Of a stretch of DNA of 64,000 bases, positions 8,084-17,784 are shown piece by piece. How positions within the stretch are numbered: the stretch's first letter is position 1; each line of letters begins with the position of its first letter. A program made the position numbers and the translations under genes. The notes beneath the pieces are model-generated. The model was given only the letters and a program-made list of their open reading frames with translations. It was not told the DNA's origin and did no database searches. Source of the stretch: Streptomyces viridochromogenes (GTDB lineage: Bacteria; Actinomycetota; Actinomycetes; Streptomycetales; Streptomycetaceae); contig NZ_LGUR01000218.1 in assembly GCF_001270495.1 (NCBI RefSeq), positions 4,985 through 68,984 of the forward strand, given 5' to 3'.

Positions 8084-8800
8084 ATGCCGGTACTGGTGAT
8101 CACGGGCACGGGCACGGAGGTCGGCAAGACGGTCACGACGGCCGCGGTCGCCGCGGCCGCGGTGGCCGCGGGCCGGTCGGTGGCGGTGCTGAAGGCCGCG
8201 CAGACGGGCGTGACGCCGGACGAGCGTGGTGACGCGGCAGAGGTCGCGCGGCTCGCGGGTACGGTGACGGCCGTGGAAGTCGCCCGGTATCCCGAGCCGT
8301 TGGCCCCGGCGACGGCCGCGCGGCGCGCGGGAAGGGCGCCGGTCCGTCCGCACGAGATCGCCGACGCCGCCGCCAAGCTGGCCGCCGAGCACGACCTGGT
8401 ACTGGTGGAAGGGGCGGGCGGGCTGCTCGTCCGCTTCGACGAGGCGGGCGGCACCCTGGCGGACGCGGCCGAACTGCTGGCCGCGCCGGTCCTGGTGGTG
8501 GCGTCGGCGGGACTTGGCACGCTGAACACGACGGAGCTGACGGCGCGTGAACTGCGCGGTCGACGGCTGGACCTGCTCGGCGTGGTGATCGGCAGCTGGC
8601 CCGAGGCACCGGATCTGGCGTCGCGTTGCAATGTCGCGGACCTGCCGGACGTGGCGGCGGCGCCGCTGCTGGGCGCGGTGCCGGCGGGTGCGGGGGCGCT
8701 GGCACCCGCCGACTTCCGTGCCGCGGCGCCGGGTTGGCTGGCGCCACGGCTGTTCGGGACGTGGGACGCGGAGGGGTTCCGCGGGCGGGCGGCGCCGTGA
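8084..8800 (+). CDS. bioD: Dethiobiotin synthetase
   Basis: 238 residues from ATG 8084, one base after the bioA stop. The P-loop GTGTEVGKT is at residues 8-16. KAAQTG and [12 protein letters not shown] are the substrate and phosphate-binding segments of the family. The enzyme closes the ureido ring of dethiobiotin from DAPA, CO2 and ATP. It is the last gene of the biotin operon; the next gene starts 36 bp later. Confidence 0.95.
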   Translation: MPVLVITGTGTEVGKTVTTAAVAAAAVAAGRSVAVLKAAQTGVTPDERGDAAEVARLAGTVTAVEVARYPEPLAPATAARRAGRAPVRPHEIADAAAKLAAEHDLVLVEGAGGLLVRFDEAGGTLADAAELLAAPVLVVASAGLGTLNTTELTARELRGRRLDLLGVVIGSWPEAPDLASRCNVADLPDVAAAPLLGAVPAGAGALAPADFRAAAPGWLAPRLFGTWDAEGFRGRAAP

Positions 8801-8836
8801 GACGGGCGTGACAGGCAGGCATGCCATTCTCTGATC

Positions 8837-9340
8837 ATGACCAACGCCGAAGCCGCCGAAGACCGGCACGGCGACGAGTTGCCGCTGACTCCGGCACCCA
8901 CCACACCGGCCGAGTGGGACGAGCTGATCGACGGCTGGGACGAGATCCGGCAGGGCTACTACCTGGGCGACGCGCGGCGTGCGGTGCTGGATTGCGCGAG
9001 GCATCTCCAGGCGAGCGTGACGGCCGGCGGCCCGGACACCGCGCTGTGGACCTTCGGGCTGGTGCTGACAGGCCCCTACGTCATCCACGCCCGCCCCGAC
9101 GCGGCGGCCGAGGCCCTCGTGCGGGAGGCCATGAGCGCGGTCGAACGTGCTCTGGGGCGGACGCCCTGTCCCCATGAGGAGCATCCCTGTGACGACATGC
9201 CGCTCGATGTCGACCTGGACGACTTCCGGTGTGTCCTGGAGATGCGGGCCGAGCCCGAGGGTGATGGCGCCCCCGAGGCGGAGATCTGGGCCTGCCCGCG
9301 CAATCTCGCCGGGCTCGCCCGCGCCTTCTCCGACGTCTAG
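8837..9340 (+). CDS. Conserved hypothetical acidic protein
   Basis: 167 residues, acidic, with no signal peptide or membrane segment. The region from TPAEWDELIDGWDEIRQGYYLGDARRAVLD onward looks helical. A short CPHEEHPCDD segment with two Cys and two His might bind metal. I do not recognise a family. Its last 4 bases overlap the end of the convergent LuxR-type gene. It may be transcribed with the biotin operon, as it starts 36 bp after bioD. Confidence 0.65.
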   Translation: MTNAEAAEDRHGDELPLTPAPTTPAEWDELIDGWDEIRQGYYLGDARRAVLDCARHLQASVTAGGPDTALWTFGLVLTGPYVIHARPDAAAEALVREAMSAVERALGRTPCPHEEHPCDDMPLDVDLDDFRCVLEMRAEPEGDGAPEAEIWACPRNLAGLARAFSDV

Positions 9341-11832
9341 ACGGCCTCGTTCTCGTCGCCCTCGGCGACGATCCGCACCAGTTCGATGCGCGAGCGGATC
9401 CCGAGCCGGGTGAAGACGCCCCGCAGGTGGTGGTCGATCGTGCGTGGGCTGAGGGCGAGGCGGGCGGCGATCTCGCGGTTGGTGGCGCCCTCGGCCGCCA
9501 TCCGGGCGACCAGGAGCTGCTGGGCCGTAAGGCGGGTCGAGGGGTGTTCCGGCGTATCGGGCGTCGGTGCGGCGGGTGCGCCGAGGGCGCGCAGTTCGGT
9601 GCGGGCCTGGGTCGCGCAGTGCGGGGCGCCGAAGGAGTCGAACGCCTCCAGGGCGCTGTGCAGGCGGTCGCGTGCCTCCGTACGGTGGCGCAGTCGACGC
9701 AGGGCGCTGCCGAACAGCAGCTCCGTGCGGGCGCGTTCGAAGTCGCGGGTGCCGTGGGAGTGCAGGTCGAGTGCCGTGCGGTAGTGCTCCACGGCTTCCT
9801 CCCCGGGGGCGAGCAGGGCTCGGCAGCGGGCGCTGAGGGCCAGGTCGTCGGGGCTGCGCACGGTGCTCGCCCAGCGGTGGTAGTCGGCGTGGGCGACGCG
9901 GGCGACGCGGGTGTCACCGGTACGGACCGCGGCCTCGACGTAGTGCGGGATCGCCAGATGGCGGATGGCCCGGTGGCCGTGGCCGGGGCCGAATCCGGCC
10001 AGGGCACGCAGTCGGGCGGCCGCGGCCGCGAAGCGGCCACTGCTCAGGTCGAGGAAGGCGAGCGCCCACTGGGCGAGGGCGGCGGGCAGACCCAGGCCAC
10101 GGGCGAGGGCGTACGACCGTGCGGTCGCGGCACGTTCGCGGCAGAGGTCCGCGTCTCCGGTGAGCGCCGCGAACATGGCCAGGGCCGCCTGGAGATGACA
10201 GGCGCCGTTGTCCTGACCGATGGCGTGGGCCTGCCACAGCCCGTCCGCCGCGGCGGCCTCACCGGCGCGCGGGCGTCCGGTCCAGAAGTCGGCGTACGCA
10301 CGGAACTCCATCGCCTGTGCCACGGTCACCGGGGTCCCCCGCGCCCGGGCGGAGGCGGCCGCACGCAGGGTCGCGGTGGCCGCGCGGGTGTGGTCGCCGA
10401 GGAGCAGGGCGGCGATCCCGGCGTGGATCAGGACGGTCGGTTCGCCGCCCGGCCCGCACCGCCCGGCCGCGGCCCTCAGCAGGTCACGCGCGTCCTCGTA
10501 CCGCCCGTCGAACGCGGCCACGAGCCCGCCGAGCGTGCCCGGTGGCACGACCCCGAGCCGATCGGCGATGCGGACGGCCTCGCGCAGGCGGCGCAGGTCT
10601 CCGGTGTAGACGGCGGCTTCGGTGGCGCGGGCCAGGAGGTGCTCGGCGCGGGCGGAGGCAGACCCTGAGATGGCAACCGCGGCCGGCTCAACGGGCGTTG
10701 GGTCCGCGGGCGTGGCCGGTACTACGGGAACTGGGCCCGATGGGACGGCGGGGGCGGCGGGGACTGCACGGACTGCTGCGGGTCCGGAAGGGGCGTGGGC
10801 CAGGGGCCGGGATGCCTCGTCCACGGCTTCAGCCGCCCGGGAACCCGCTTCCTTGGCGGCGGTCGCGGGGTCTCCGGCACCTGGGGTACCGGTGTCCGCG
10901 TCCGTCGACGCGGTGGGCACCGCTCCGCCGTCCGGCCGCACGGCCTCCGCCCCCGCCCGCACCACTCCGGTCAGCAACGCGTCGAACGCCTCTGCCGCGT
11001 TCCCCGCCCGGAGGGCGAGCACCCCGTTCAGCGCGTCGTCGGACCCGGCGGCGGCCAGCCTGCGCGCTCGGTCCCCGTCACCGGACTGCCAGGCGTACGC
11101 GGCAGCGCGGGCCGTCAGGCGGGTCTGCTCGCACGGGTCGGGGCAGAGTGTGGCGGCGCGCTCCGCCAGGGCCCTCGCCAGAGAGAGCCGCCCCGCGGCG
11201 CCCGCCCTGTGCGCGGCGACGCCGAGTTCGGCCGCCAGGCGCCCGCTCGGGCCCAGCGCTCCCGCACCCCGGTGCCAGGAACGCCACGGCGTCTCGCCCT
11301 CACCGCCCAGCACGCGGGCCAGCAGGCGGTGGACGTCGCGACGGTCGTTCGGGGAGCCGGTCTCGTAGGCCGCGATCCGCGTCCACGCGTCGCGGAACAC
11401 GACCCCGCCCGCTCCCGCGTGTGCGATCCCGGCCGCCTCGGCGGCGTCCAGTGACCGTGTGTCGAGGCGGGCGGCCATGACGGCGCGCAGGAAGGCGTCC
11501 GTGGGGACCGGGTACTGGTCGGCCGCGGCGAGCACCAGCAACAGGCGCGTGTCGTCCGGCAACGCCCTGATCTCCGCCCGGCGTTCGCGCAGCAGTGACG
11601 GGGCCAGTTCGGCGGGTTCGGTCGGGAGCGGGTCGGCGCCCGTCGCCTGGCGGTCGGTCAGGCGCGGCACCAGTTCCACGGCGGCGCGGGGATCGCCGTA
11701 TACGGCACGCAGCACCCGGACGCGGACGCCTTCGGGAAGCGTGGCGGCCAGTTGTCGCCACGCGTCCGTGAGCGGCCGCGGTGGCGAAGTGCCGTCCAGA
11801 GGCGGGGGGTTCACCGGAGTCACCACACACAT
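9337..11832 (-). CDS. LAL-type LuxR regulator lacking the ATPase domain
   Basis: 831 residues. The C-terminal 65 residues are a LuxR HTH: LTAQQLLVARMAAEGATNREIAARLALSPRTIDHHLRGVFTRLGI, cited by its core TNREIAARLALSPRTIDHHL. The middle is the long TPR-like helical region of LAL regulators. The N-terminus starts at a segment (LPDDTRLLLVLAAADQ) that in full LALs follows the AAA/NACHT ATPase; no Walker A motif is present. Residues about 310-395 are a low-complexity Ala-Pro-Gly linker. Usual LALs have about 900-1000 residues. The start is near the divergent lipase gene, whose promoter it may control. Confidence 0.8.
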   Translation of the reverse strand: MCVVTPVNPPPLDGTSPPRPLTDAWRQLAATLPEGVRVRVLRAVYGDPRAAVELVPRLTDRQATGADPLPTEPAELAPSLLRERRAEIRALPDDTRLLLVLAAADQYPVPTDAFLRAVMAARLDTRSLDAAEAAGIAHAGAGGVVFRDAWTRIAAYETGSPNDRRDVHRLLARVLGGEGETPWRSWHRGAGALGPSGRLAAELGVAAHRAGAAGRLSLARALAERAATLCPDPCEQTRLTARAAAYAWQSGDGDRARRLAAAGSDDALNGVLALRAGNAAEAFDALLTGVVRAGAEAVRPDGGAVPTASTDADTGTPGAGDPATAAKEAGSRAAEAVDEASRPLAHAPSGPAAVRAVPAAPAVPSGPVPVVPATPADPTPVEPAAVAISGSASARAEHLLARATEAAVYTGDLRRLREAVRIADRLGVVPPGTLGGLVAAFDGRYEDARDLLRAAAGRCGPGGEPTVLIHAGIAALLLGDHTRAATATLRAAASARARGTPVTVAQAMEFRAYADFWTGRPRAGEAAAADGLWQAHAIGQDNGACHLQAALAMFAALTGDADLCRERAATARSYALARGLGLPAALAQWALAFLDLSSGRFAAAAARLRALAGFGPGHGHRAIRHLAIPHYVEAAVRTGDTRVARVAHADYHRWASTVRSPDDLALSARCRALLAPGEEAVEHYRTALDLHSHGTRDFERARTELLFGSALRRLRHRTEARDRLHSALEAFDSFGAPHCATQARTELRALGAPAAPTPDTPEHPSTRLTAQQLLVARMAAEGATNREIAARLALSPRTIDHHLRGVFTRLGIRSRIELVRIVAEGDENEAV

Positions 11833-11941
11833 GACGTTACTGGCGAGTTAATTGAACCGTAAAGACCGGCGATTTCGCCGATGCGGCGCGCGTAGACCCG
11901 GCTCGACACTCCTGACAACCCCACACGTTTCAGGAGGCATC

Positions 11942-12628
11942 ATGCAGCGCCCCAAGCGTCGCATCGCCACGGCCGTCTCGGCCCTGGCCGCATCGCTCCT
12001 TCTGTCACTGTCCCTCTCCCCCACCCCCGCGCATGCCGCGACCCACAACCCCGTCGTCTTCGTCCACGGCCTGAGCAGCTCGGCGAGCAGCTGGGACGAC
12101 TGGGCCGGCTACTTCGAGGCCGACGGCTACACCGCCGCCGAGCTGGACGCCTGGTCCTACGACTGGGGCCAGTCGAACGCCACCACCGCCCGGCAGCTCG
12201 CGACCGAGATCAGAAACGTGCTCGCCCGGACGGGCGCCTCGAAGGTCGACCTGGTCGTCCACTCCATGGGCGCGCTCAGCTCCCGCTACTACCTCAAGAA
12301 CCTCGGCGGGACGTCGTATGTCGACGACTTCGTCTCCACGGCCGGCGTGAACCACGGCACCTCCACCGCCTCGTGGTGTGCGTGGCTGTACACCTCCTGC
12401 GCGGAGATGAACACCGGCAGCTCGTTCCTCAGCTCCCTGAACTCCGGCGACGAGACCCCGGGCGGTGTGTCGTACGCCAGCTACTGGTCGAACTGCGACG
12501 ACGCGCTCACGCCCGACACCACCGCGATCCTGAGCGGCGCCACCAATGTCGAGGTCGGCTGCGTCTCGCACACCGACATGAACAACGACCACGGCGTGTA
12601 CGAGCAGGTCCGGGACTTCATCGGCTGA
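11942..12628 (+). CDS. Secreted lipase/esterase, alpha/beta hydrolase fold
   Basis: 228 residues from ATG 11942, with CAGGAGG upstream. Residues 1-31 are a signal peptide: [12 protein letters not shown], a hydrophobic run, then AHA before the cleavage site. The mature protein has [10 protein letters not shown] with the oxyanion loop, the nucleophile serine in [10 protein letters not shown], Asp in CDDALTPD and His in VSHTDMNND. It resembles the small extracellular triacylglycerol lipases of Streptomyces and Bacillus LipA. Several Cys residues may form disulfides. It is divergent from the LAL-like regulator. Confidence 0.88.
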   Translation: MQRPKRRIATAVSALAASLLLSLSLSPTPAHAATHNPVVFVHGLSSSASSWDDWAGYFEADGYTAAELDAWSYDWGQSNATTARQLATEIRNVLARTGASKVDLVVHSMGALSSRYYLKNLGGTSYVDDFVSTAGVNHGTSTASWCAWLYTSCAEMNTGSSFLSSLNSGDETPGGVSYASYWSNCDDALTPDTTAILSGATNVEVGCVSHTDMNNDHGVYEQVRDFIG

Positions 12629-12754
12629 CCTGGCCGGGAAGCAGCAGGAAGGACACGGAACGACCAGGAACGACGGCCACCGCGGCGGCGGGGGGTGCGT
12701 CGGCCCCGTACGGGGGACAATCAGGGTGAGTCCCGTCCCACCCGGGAGGTCCCC

Positions 12755-13447
12755 ATGGCCCTACGGTCCGCCGGCTCCGGCAAGGTGTCACGGGGTCCCG
12801 TGCACCACCCGCTGTTCGCCCGTTTCTACGCCCGGATGAGCGTCAACGCCGAGACCCGGATGGGCATGGGCGGCATCCGCGACCGGCTGCTGTCCGGGCT
12901 GTCGGGCCGGGTGATCGAGATCGGCGCCGGCAACGGTCTGAACTTCACCCACTACCCGAGCGCGGTCTCGGAGGTCGTCGCCATCGAACCGGAGCGCCTG
13001 CTACGGCGGTTGGCGGTGGAGTCCGCGCTGCGCGCCGAGGTTCCGGTGGACGTCGTACCGGGCACGGCGGAGGCGCTGCCGGTCAAGAGCGAGGCCTTCG
13101 ACGCGGTGGTGCTCTCGCTGGTGCTGTGCAGCGTGCGGGACGTGCCGCGGGCGCTCGGCGAGGTACGGCGCGTGCTGCGACCGGGTGGTGCGGTGCGGTT
13201 CTTCGAGCACGGCCGGGGCGGCGGGCGCGCGATGCTCCTCACCCAGCGTGCGCTGGACCGGACGGTGTGGCCGCTGGTGAGCGGCGGCTGCCATGTCTCC
13301 CGTGACCCGGTCGCGGCGCTGCGCGAGGCAGGGTTCGAACTCGGCCCGTGCCGACGGGTGATGATGCCGGAGAACGGGCCGGTGCTCCCCTCGTCGTACT
13401 GCGTGCTGGGCACGGCGTGGCGGCCGACGGAGGAGCGGCCCGTCTGA
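12755..13447 (+). CDS. Class I SAM-dependent methyltransferase
   Basis: 230 residues. Motif I is VIEIGAGNGLNF near residue 54, followed by EP at the end of strand 2 and motif post-II AFDAVVLSLVLCSV, then LRPGGAVRFFEHGRG. The last part resembles the METTL7/UbiE-like group. The start at 12755 has GGGAGG upstream. The substrate is unknown, and there is no membrane segment. The downstream genes are convergent. Confidence 0.88.
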   Translation: MALRSAGSGKVSRGPVHHPLFARFYARMSVNAETRMGMGGIRDRLLSGLSGRVIEIGAGNGLNFTHYPSAVSEVVAIEPERLLRRLAVESALRAEVPVDVVPGTAEALPVKSEAFDAVVLSLVLCSVRDVPRALGEVRRVLRPGGAVRFFEHGRGGGRAMLLTQRALDRTVWPLVSGGCHVSRDPVAALREAGFELGPCRRVMMPENGPVLPSSYCVLGTAWRPTEERPV

Positions 13448-13489
13448 TCACGTACTCCGCCGCACGGACGCGGCTTCACGGACTCCGCT

Positions 13490-13864
13490 TCACAGACTCC
13501 ACTGGCGCAGTTCGCGCGCGATGTCCTCGACCGAGGCCTCACCGCTCTTGACCAGGCGCGCCAGATCGCGCACCTGCTCGGGTGAGGTGACGACCTTGAG
13601 GCCGCTGGCGACCAGATAGGCGTAGGCCACCGCGGAGGCGAACAGCGCGTTGGAGCGCTCCAGGGCCGGGACGTGGATGAGCAGTTGGAGCAGCGCCGCG
13701 GCGCGGGCCTGCGGACTGTCGTAGACGGGGATGTCGAATATCTCCGCCTGATGGCGGGCGACGGCGGCGACGAGAGCGCCCCAGTCGGTGACCTGGGGGT
13801 CCCCCGGTGTCCTCTTCTCGGCGAGCATCAGCAGCCAGGCGAGGTCGATGTTCAGATTGCTCAA
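13490..13864 (-). CDS. Fic/Doc-like toxin of a type II toxin-antitoxin pair
   Basis: 124 residues starting with TTG at 13864, 4 bp after the antitoxin stop. The sequence follows a conserved Streptomyces Fic/Doc-like toxin: a helical N-terminus, ARHQAEIFDIPVYDSPQARAAALL, then the region of the Fic motif HVPALERSNALFASAVAYAYL. Doc normally has HxFxDGNKR and phosphorylates EF-Tu. Here His64 and Asn72 remain, but the Lys-Arg end of the motif is absent, so the activity may differ. The stop is convergent with the methyltransferase gene. Confidence 0.75.
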   Translation of the reverse strand: MSNLNIDLAWLLMLAEKRTPGDPQVTDWGALVAAVARHQAEIFDIPVYDSPQARAAALLQLLIHVPALERSNALFASAVAYAYLVASGLKVVTSPEQVRDLARLVKSGEASVEDIARELRQWSL

Positions 13865-13868
13865 CGGA

Positions 13869-14096
13869 TCAGCGACGACCTTCGTGCTCCGCGCCGAACT
13901 CCTCGGCGAAGACGGACTCGTACTGCTTCATGAAGTCGGCGGCGGCGTCCACGAACGTGTGCCCGACCTCCCCGGTGTCCTTTCTGACCAGCTCTTCGAT
14001 GTAGCGGTTGACGCTCATGCCACGGGCCAGGGCACGTTCGCGTGCCGCGCGGGCGGTGCCCTCGTCCACTCTCACGTTCAGCTGGGTCTTCGCCAT
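13869..14096 (-). CDS. Ribbon-helix-helix antitoxin
   Basis: 75 residues: MAKTQLNVRVDEGTARAARERALARGMSVNRYIEELV is a classic Arc/CopG-type ribbon-helix-helix, cited by its core QLNVRVDEGTARAARERA. The C-terminal 35 residues (GEVGHTFVDAAADF onward) should wrap the toxin. It precedes the Fic/Doc-like toxin with a 4-bp gap, the standard antitoxin-first order. A perfect palindrome lies 8 bp upstream of the start and is very probably its own operator. Confidence 0.88.
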   Translation of the reverse strand: MAKTQLNVRVDEGTARAARERALARGMSVNRYIEELVRKDTGEVGHTFVDAAADFMKQYESVFAEEFGAEHEGRR

Positions 14097-14104
14097 ACTC
14101 CCAA

Positions 14105-14124
14105 GCTAGCGCTCGGACGCTAGC
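14105..14124. promoter_or_regulatory. Operator palindrome of the RHH-Fic/Doc module
   Basis: Perfect 7-bp arms GCTAGCG and CGCTAGC separated by CTCGGA. The site ends 8 bp upstream of the antitoxin start at 14096. RHH antitoxins bind such palindromes to repress their own operon, so location and symmetry agree. Confidence 0.7.
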
Positions 14125-14303
14125 ACCGGCAAGAGGTCACCCCGGCCACCCGGAGGGGAAACGTGCCCCTTACATCGACATCAGGGACCCGACCTGGGGC
14201 GGAGACCGACCGGGACCTTGGGGGGATTTCAGGTGTGTGGTGGATCACATTACGCTCGGCCGTGACGGCGGGTCGTTCCGTCCCCGTCCATGAGGAGGCG
14301 GTC

Positions 14304-15128
14304 TTGTCCACAGCAGCTGCCCAGTACGCCCCGGGCCCCGCGTCGGCCGACGGGATCGCGGCCCGCGCCCGCGGTCTGACCAAGGCGTACGGCTCGGGCG
14401 AGACGACGGTGCTCGCCCTCGACTCGGTGGACGTGGACATCGCGCGCGGCCGCTTCACGGCGGTCATGGGGCCGTCGGGTTCGGGGAAGTCCACGCTGAT
14501 GCACTGCCTGGCGGGCCTCGACAACGTCTCGGCGGGACAGGTGTGGCTGGGTGACAGCGAGATCACCGGGCTGAAGGACCGCGAGCTGACCCGGTTGCGG
14601 CGGGACCGGATCGGCTTCATGTTCCAGTCGTTCAACCTCATTCCCACCCTGAACGCCGCCGAGAACATCACCCTGCCCATGGACATCGCGGGCAAGAAGC
14701 CCGACGAGAAGTGGCTGGACCAGGTCATCGACACGCTGGGGCTGCGCGACCGGCTGCGGCACCGGCCCTCCCAGCTCTCCGGTGGCCAGCAGCAGCGCGT
14801 CGCCTGCGCCCGCGCGCTGGCCTCCCGGCCCGAGCTGATCTTCGCGGACGAGCCGACCGGCAACCTCGACTCACGGGCCGGTCTGGAGGTCCTCGGCTTC
14901 CTGCGCGACGCTGTCGACCAACTGGGGCAGACCGTCGTGATGGTCACCCACGACCCGGGCGCCGCCGCCCACTCCGACCTGGTGCTGTTCCTGGGCGACG
15001 GACGGATCGTGGACGAGATGGAGCGCCCGACGGCGGAGGCCGTACTGGAACGAATGCGCCTGTTCGCCGGCGGGAACCCCGTCGGCAGCGACCAGGCCGC
15101 TCCCCCACAGCCGCCCGAGAAGGGCTGA
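14304..15128 (+). CDS. ABC transporter ATPase, MacB/LolD type
   Basis: 274 residues from TTG at 14304, chosen because GAGGAGG lies 5 bases upstream. Earlier in-frame codons lack a ribosome binding site and run close to the toxin-antitoxin operator. Walker A is GPSGSGKST, Q loop MFQSFNL, signature LSGGQQQRVACARAL, Walker B LIFADEPTG and switch His in VMVTHDP. It pairs with the FtsX-like permease that starts 3 bp after its stop. Such pairs drive mechanotransmission export or lipoprotein and peptide efflux in actinomycetes. Confidence 0.93.
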   Translation: MSTAAAQYAPGPASADGIAARARGLTKAYGSGETTVLALDSVDVDIARGRFTAVMGPSGSGKSTLMHCLAGLDNVSAGQVWLGDSEITGLKDRELTRLRRDRIGFMFQSFNLIPTLNAAENITLPMDIAGKKPDEKWLDQVIDTLGLRDRLRHRPSQLSGGQQQRVACARALASRPELIFADEPTGNLDSRAGLEVLGFLRDAVDQLGQTVVMVTHDPGAAAHSDLVLFLGDGRIVDEMERPTAEAVLERMRLFAGGNPVGSDQAAPPQPPEKG

Positions 15129-15131
15129 CCG

Positions 15132-17729
15132 GTGCTCAAGGCGACGCTCAGGAGCTTCCTCGCGCACAAGGGGCGGCTGCTGCTGTCCGCCCTGGCGGTG
15201 ATCCTCTCCGTGGCGTTCGTCGCGGGCAGCCTGATCTTCTCGGACACCGTCAGCCGTACCTTCGACCGGCTCTTCGCCTCCACCGCCGCCGACGTCACCG
15301 TCACCCCGAAGGAGACCCTCGACGAGACGATCCCCTCGGGCCAGACCCTGACCTTGCCGGCCTCGCTCGCCGACCGTCTTGCCCAGGTCGACGGGGTCGC
15401 CGCGGCACGCGCGGAAGTGGACGTCGAGGGCCTCACCGTCGCCGACGAGGACCGCGAGTCGGTGGGCCCGACCACGGGCGCCCCGACGATCGGCACCGCC
15501 TGGAACCCGACCGAGCGCAGCCCCGTGGAGCTCACCTCCGGTCACGCCCCCGAGGGCGACGCGCAGGTGCTGATCGACGCGGACACCGCCGACAGCAAGG
15601 ACGTACGGATCGGCGACCGGCTCACGGTCATCGGGCAGGAAGGGTCCTTCCCGGTCGAGGTCGTCGGCATCGTCACCTTCACGACCACCAACCCCGGTGC
15701 CGCGCTGGTCTTCTTCGACACCGAGGCGGCGCGGACGAAGCTGCTGGGCGACCCGAAGGCGGCCACCTCCGTCTCGCTCGACGCGGCCGACGGCGTCAGC
15801 GACGCGGAACTCAAGCGGCGCGTGGCCGACGCCCTCGGCGCCGACCCGGACCCTGACACCGTCACCCCCAACGACCCCTACGAGCTGCGCACCGCCGACG
15901 AGCAGGCCGAGTCGGACGTCGAGCAACTGGGCGGGTTCCTCGACATCATCAAATACGTGATGCTCGGCTTCGCCGGGATCGCCGTACTCGTCGGCGTCTT
16001 CCTGATCGTCAACACCTTCTCGATGCTGATCGCCCAGCGCACCCGCGAACTGGGCCTGTTGCGGGCGCTCGGCGCCGACCGGCGCCAGGTGCGGCGCTCG
16101 GTCCTCACCGAGGCGCTGCTGCTCGGCCTGGTCGGCTCGACGCTGGGACTCGCGGCCGGCATCGGGCTGGCCGTCGGGCTCATCGAGCTGATGGGTCTGA
16201 TGGGCATGAACATCAGGGCGACCGAGATGGTCATCGGCTGGGGGACGCCGGTGACCGCGTACGTCGTCGGCCTCGGCGTCACCTTCGTCGCGGCGTACCT
16301 CCCGGCCCGGCGTGCGGCGGGGGTCTCGCCGATGGCGGCCCTGTCGGACGCCGAGATCGCCGACATCGGACGGCCGCTGCGGCTGCGCGCGGTCGTCGGC
16401 TCCGTGGTCGGGGCGGCCGGTGCGGCGGCGCTCGTGGGCTGTGCCGTGTCGTCGAAGACGTCCACGGCGGCGTCCCTGCTGGGCCTCGGCGTCATCCTGA
16501 CCCTCGTCGCGACCGTGATCGCGGGACCGCTGCTCGTACGGCCCGTGATCCGGGTCCTCGGCGGGGCCTTCCCCGCGCTGTTCGGCTCGGTCGGCCGGAT
16601 GAGCCAGCGCAACGCCCTGCGCAATCCGCGCCGGACCGGGGCCACGGCCGCCGCCCTGATGGTGGGGCTCGCGCTGGTCGGCGGGATGTCGGTGGCCAGC
16701 GCCTCGATGACCAAGTCGTTCGACCAACAGATCGACAAGACGTTGGGCGCCGACTTCGTCGTACAGAACGGCAACTTCGTGCCCTTCCCGCGGGAGATCA
16801 CCGACCGGATCCGCGACACCGAGGGCGTGGGGCTGGTCGTACGCTCGCAGTTCACGACGATCGCGGTGCGCCTCCCGGACGGCGACCGCGTGAAGACAAC
16901 CGCCGCGGCCTATGAACCCGAGCTCGACGAGGTCGCCAACATCACATACGCGCAGGGCGACTCCGGCGAGGCGCTCGCGGACGGGCGCCTCGCCATGGAC
17001 AAGGACTTCGCCGAGGACCACGGCGTACGCCTCGGCAGCACCGTCCCCGTCGAGTTCCAGGGCGACCGGCGGGCCGAGCTGACGGTGGGCGCCCTCACCG
17101 ACCAGGAGTCCGCCGACGGGTTCGGCAGCCAGGGCGGGATCTACTTCGGGCTCGGCACGCTGGAGAAGTACGCGCCGGGCGGGCAGGACGCGGCCGTGTA
17201 CGTCAACGCCGCCTCCGGCACCAGCGCCGACGCCTTGCGGGCCGGTCTGGAGAAGACGCTCGACCCGTATCCCCAGGTGCAGGTCCGGGACATCGCCGAC
17301 TACAAGGAGCTGGTGCACAACCAGATCGCCGTGCTGCTCTACCTCGTGTACGCCCTGCTCGGCCTCGCGATCATCATCGCGGTGCTCGGTGTGGTGAACA
17401 CCCTCGCCCTGTCGGTCGTCGAGCGCACCCGGGAGATCGGGCTGCTGCGGGCCATCGGGCTCGCCCGGCGGCAGCTGCGCCGGATGATCCGGCTGGAGTC
17501 GGTGGTGATCGCCGTGTTCGGCGCGGTCCTGGGGCTCGCGCTGGGGCTGGTGTGGGGCGTGTGCACCCAGCAGGTGCTGGCGTTGCAGGGCATGACGGCG
17601 CTCGCGATCCCCTGGGGCACCATCGTGGCGGTGGTGATCGGCTCGGCGGTGGTGGGCGTGGTGGCGGCGCTGCTGCCCGCGCTGCGTGCCTCGCGCATGA
17701 ATGTGCTGGCGGCCATCGCGCACGAGTGA
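15132..17729 (+). CDS. FtsX-like ABC transporter permease
   Basis: 865 residues from GTG at 15132. An N-terminal membrane helix near residues 17-38 is followed by a large extracytoplasmic domain of about 220 residues. Three helices come next with the FtsX motif GLLRALGADRRQVRRSVL. Then there is a second extracytoplasmic domain and a C-terminal three-helix FtsX block with GLLRAIGLARRQLRRMIR. This duplicated layout is typical of actinobacterial MacB-like exporters. It works with the ATPase 3 bp upstream. The substrate cannot be told from sequence. Confidence 0.92.
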   Translation: MLKATLRSFLAHKGRLLLSALAVILSVAFVAGSLIFSDTVSRTFDRLFASTAADVTVTPKETLDETIPSGQTLTLPASLADRLAQVDGVAAARAEVDVEGLTVADEDRESVGPTTGAPTIGTAWNPTERSPVELTSGHAPEGDAQVLIDADTADSKDVRIGDRLTVIGQEGSFPVEVVGIVTFTTTNPGAALVFFDTEAARTKLLGDPKAATSVSLDAADGVSDAELKRRVADALGADPDPDTVTPNDPYELRTADEQAESDVEQLGGFLDIIKYVMLGFAGIAVLVGVFLIVNTFSMLIAQRTRELGLLRALGADRRQVRRSVLTEALLLGLVGSTLGLAAGIGLAVGLIELMGLMGMNIRATEMVIGWGTPVTAYVVGLGVTFVAAYLPARRAAGVSPMAALSDAEIADIGRPLRLRAVVGSVVGAAGAAALVGCAVSSKTSTAASLLGLGVILTLVATVIAGPLLVRPVIRVLGGAFPALFGSVGRMSQRNALRNPRRTGATAAALMVGLALVGGMSVASASMTKSFDQQIDKTLGADFVVQNGNFVPFPREITDRIRDTEGVGLVVRSQFTTIAVRLPDGDRVKTTAAAYEPELDEVANITYAQGDSGEALADGRLAMDKDFAEDHGVRLGSTVPVEFQGDRRAELTVGALTDQESADGFGSQGGIYFGLGTLEKYAPGGQDAAVYVNAASGTSADALRAGLEKTLDPYPQVQVRDIADYKELVHNQIAVLLYLVYALLGLAIIIAVLGVVNTLALSVVERTREIGLLRAIGLARRQLRRMIRLESVVIAVFGAVLGLALGLVWGVCTQQVLALQGMTALAIPWGTIVAVVIGSAVVGVVAALLPALRASRMNVLAAIAHE

Positions 17730-17784
17730 GGAAAGTGATGGAATCGCGGCAAGTGCTCAAGTCCCTTGCAGATGAGGAGAGTTC

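Noticed and set aside
6718..8904. Minus-strand open frame of 728 codons opposite bioA-bioD
   Set aside because: Low-complexity Ser/Ala/Arg sequence opposite three well-supported genes.
14871..17723. Minus-strand open frame of 950 codons opposite the FtsX-like permease
   Set aside because: It is rich in His, Gly and Arg with no domain, and mirrors the permease codons. It is a GC-rich shadow.
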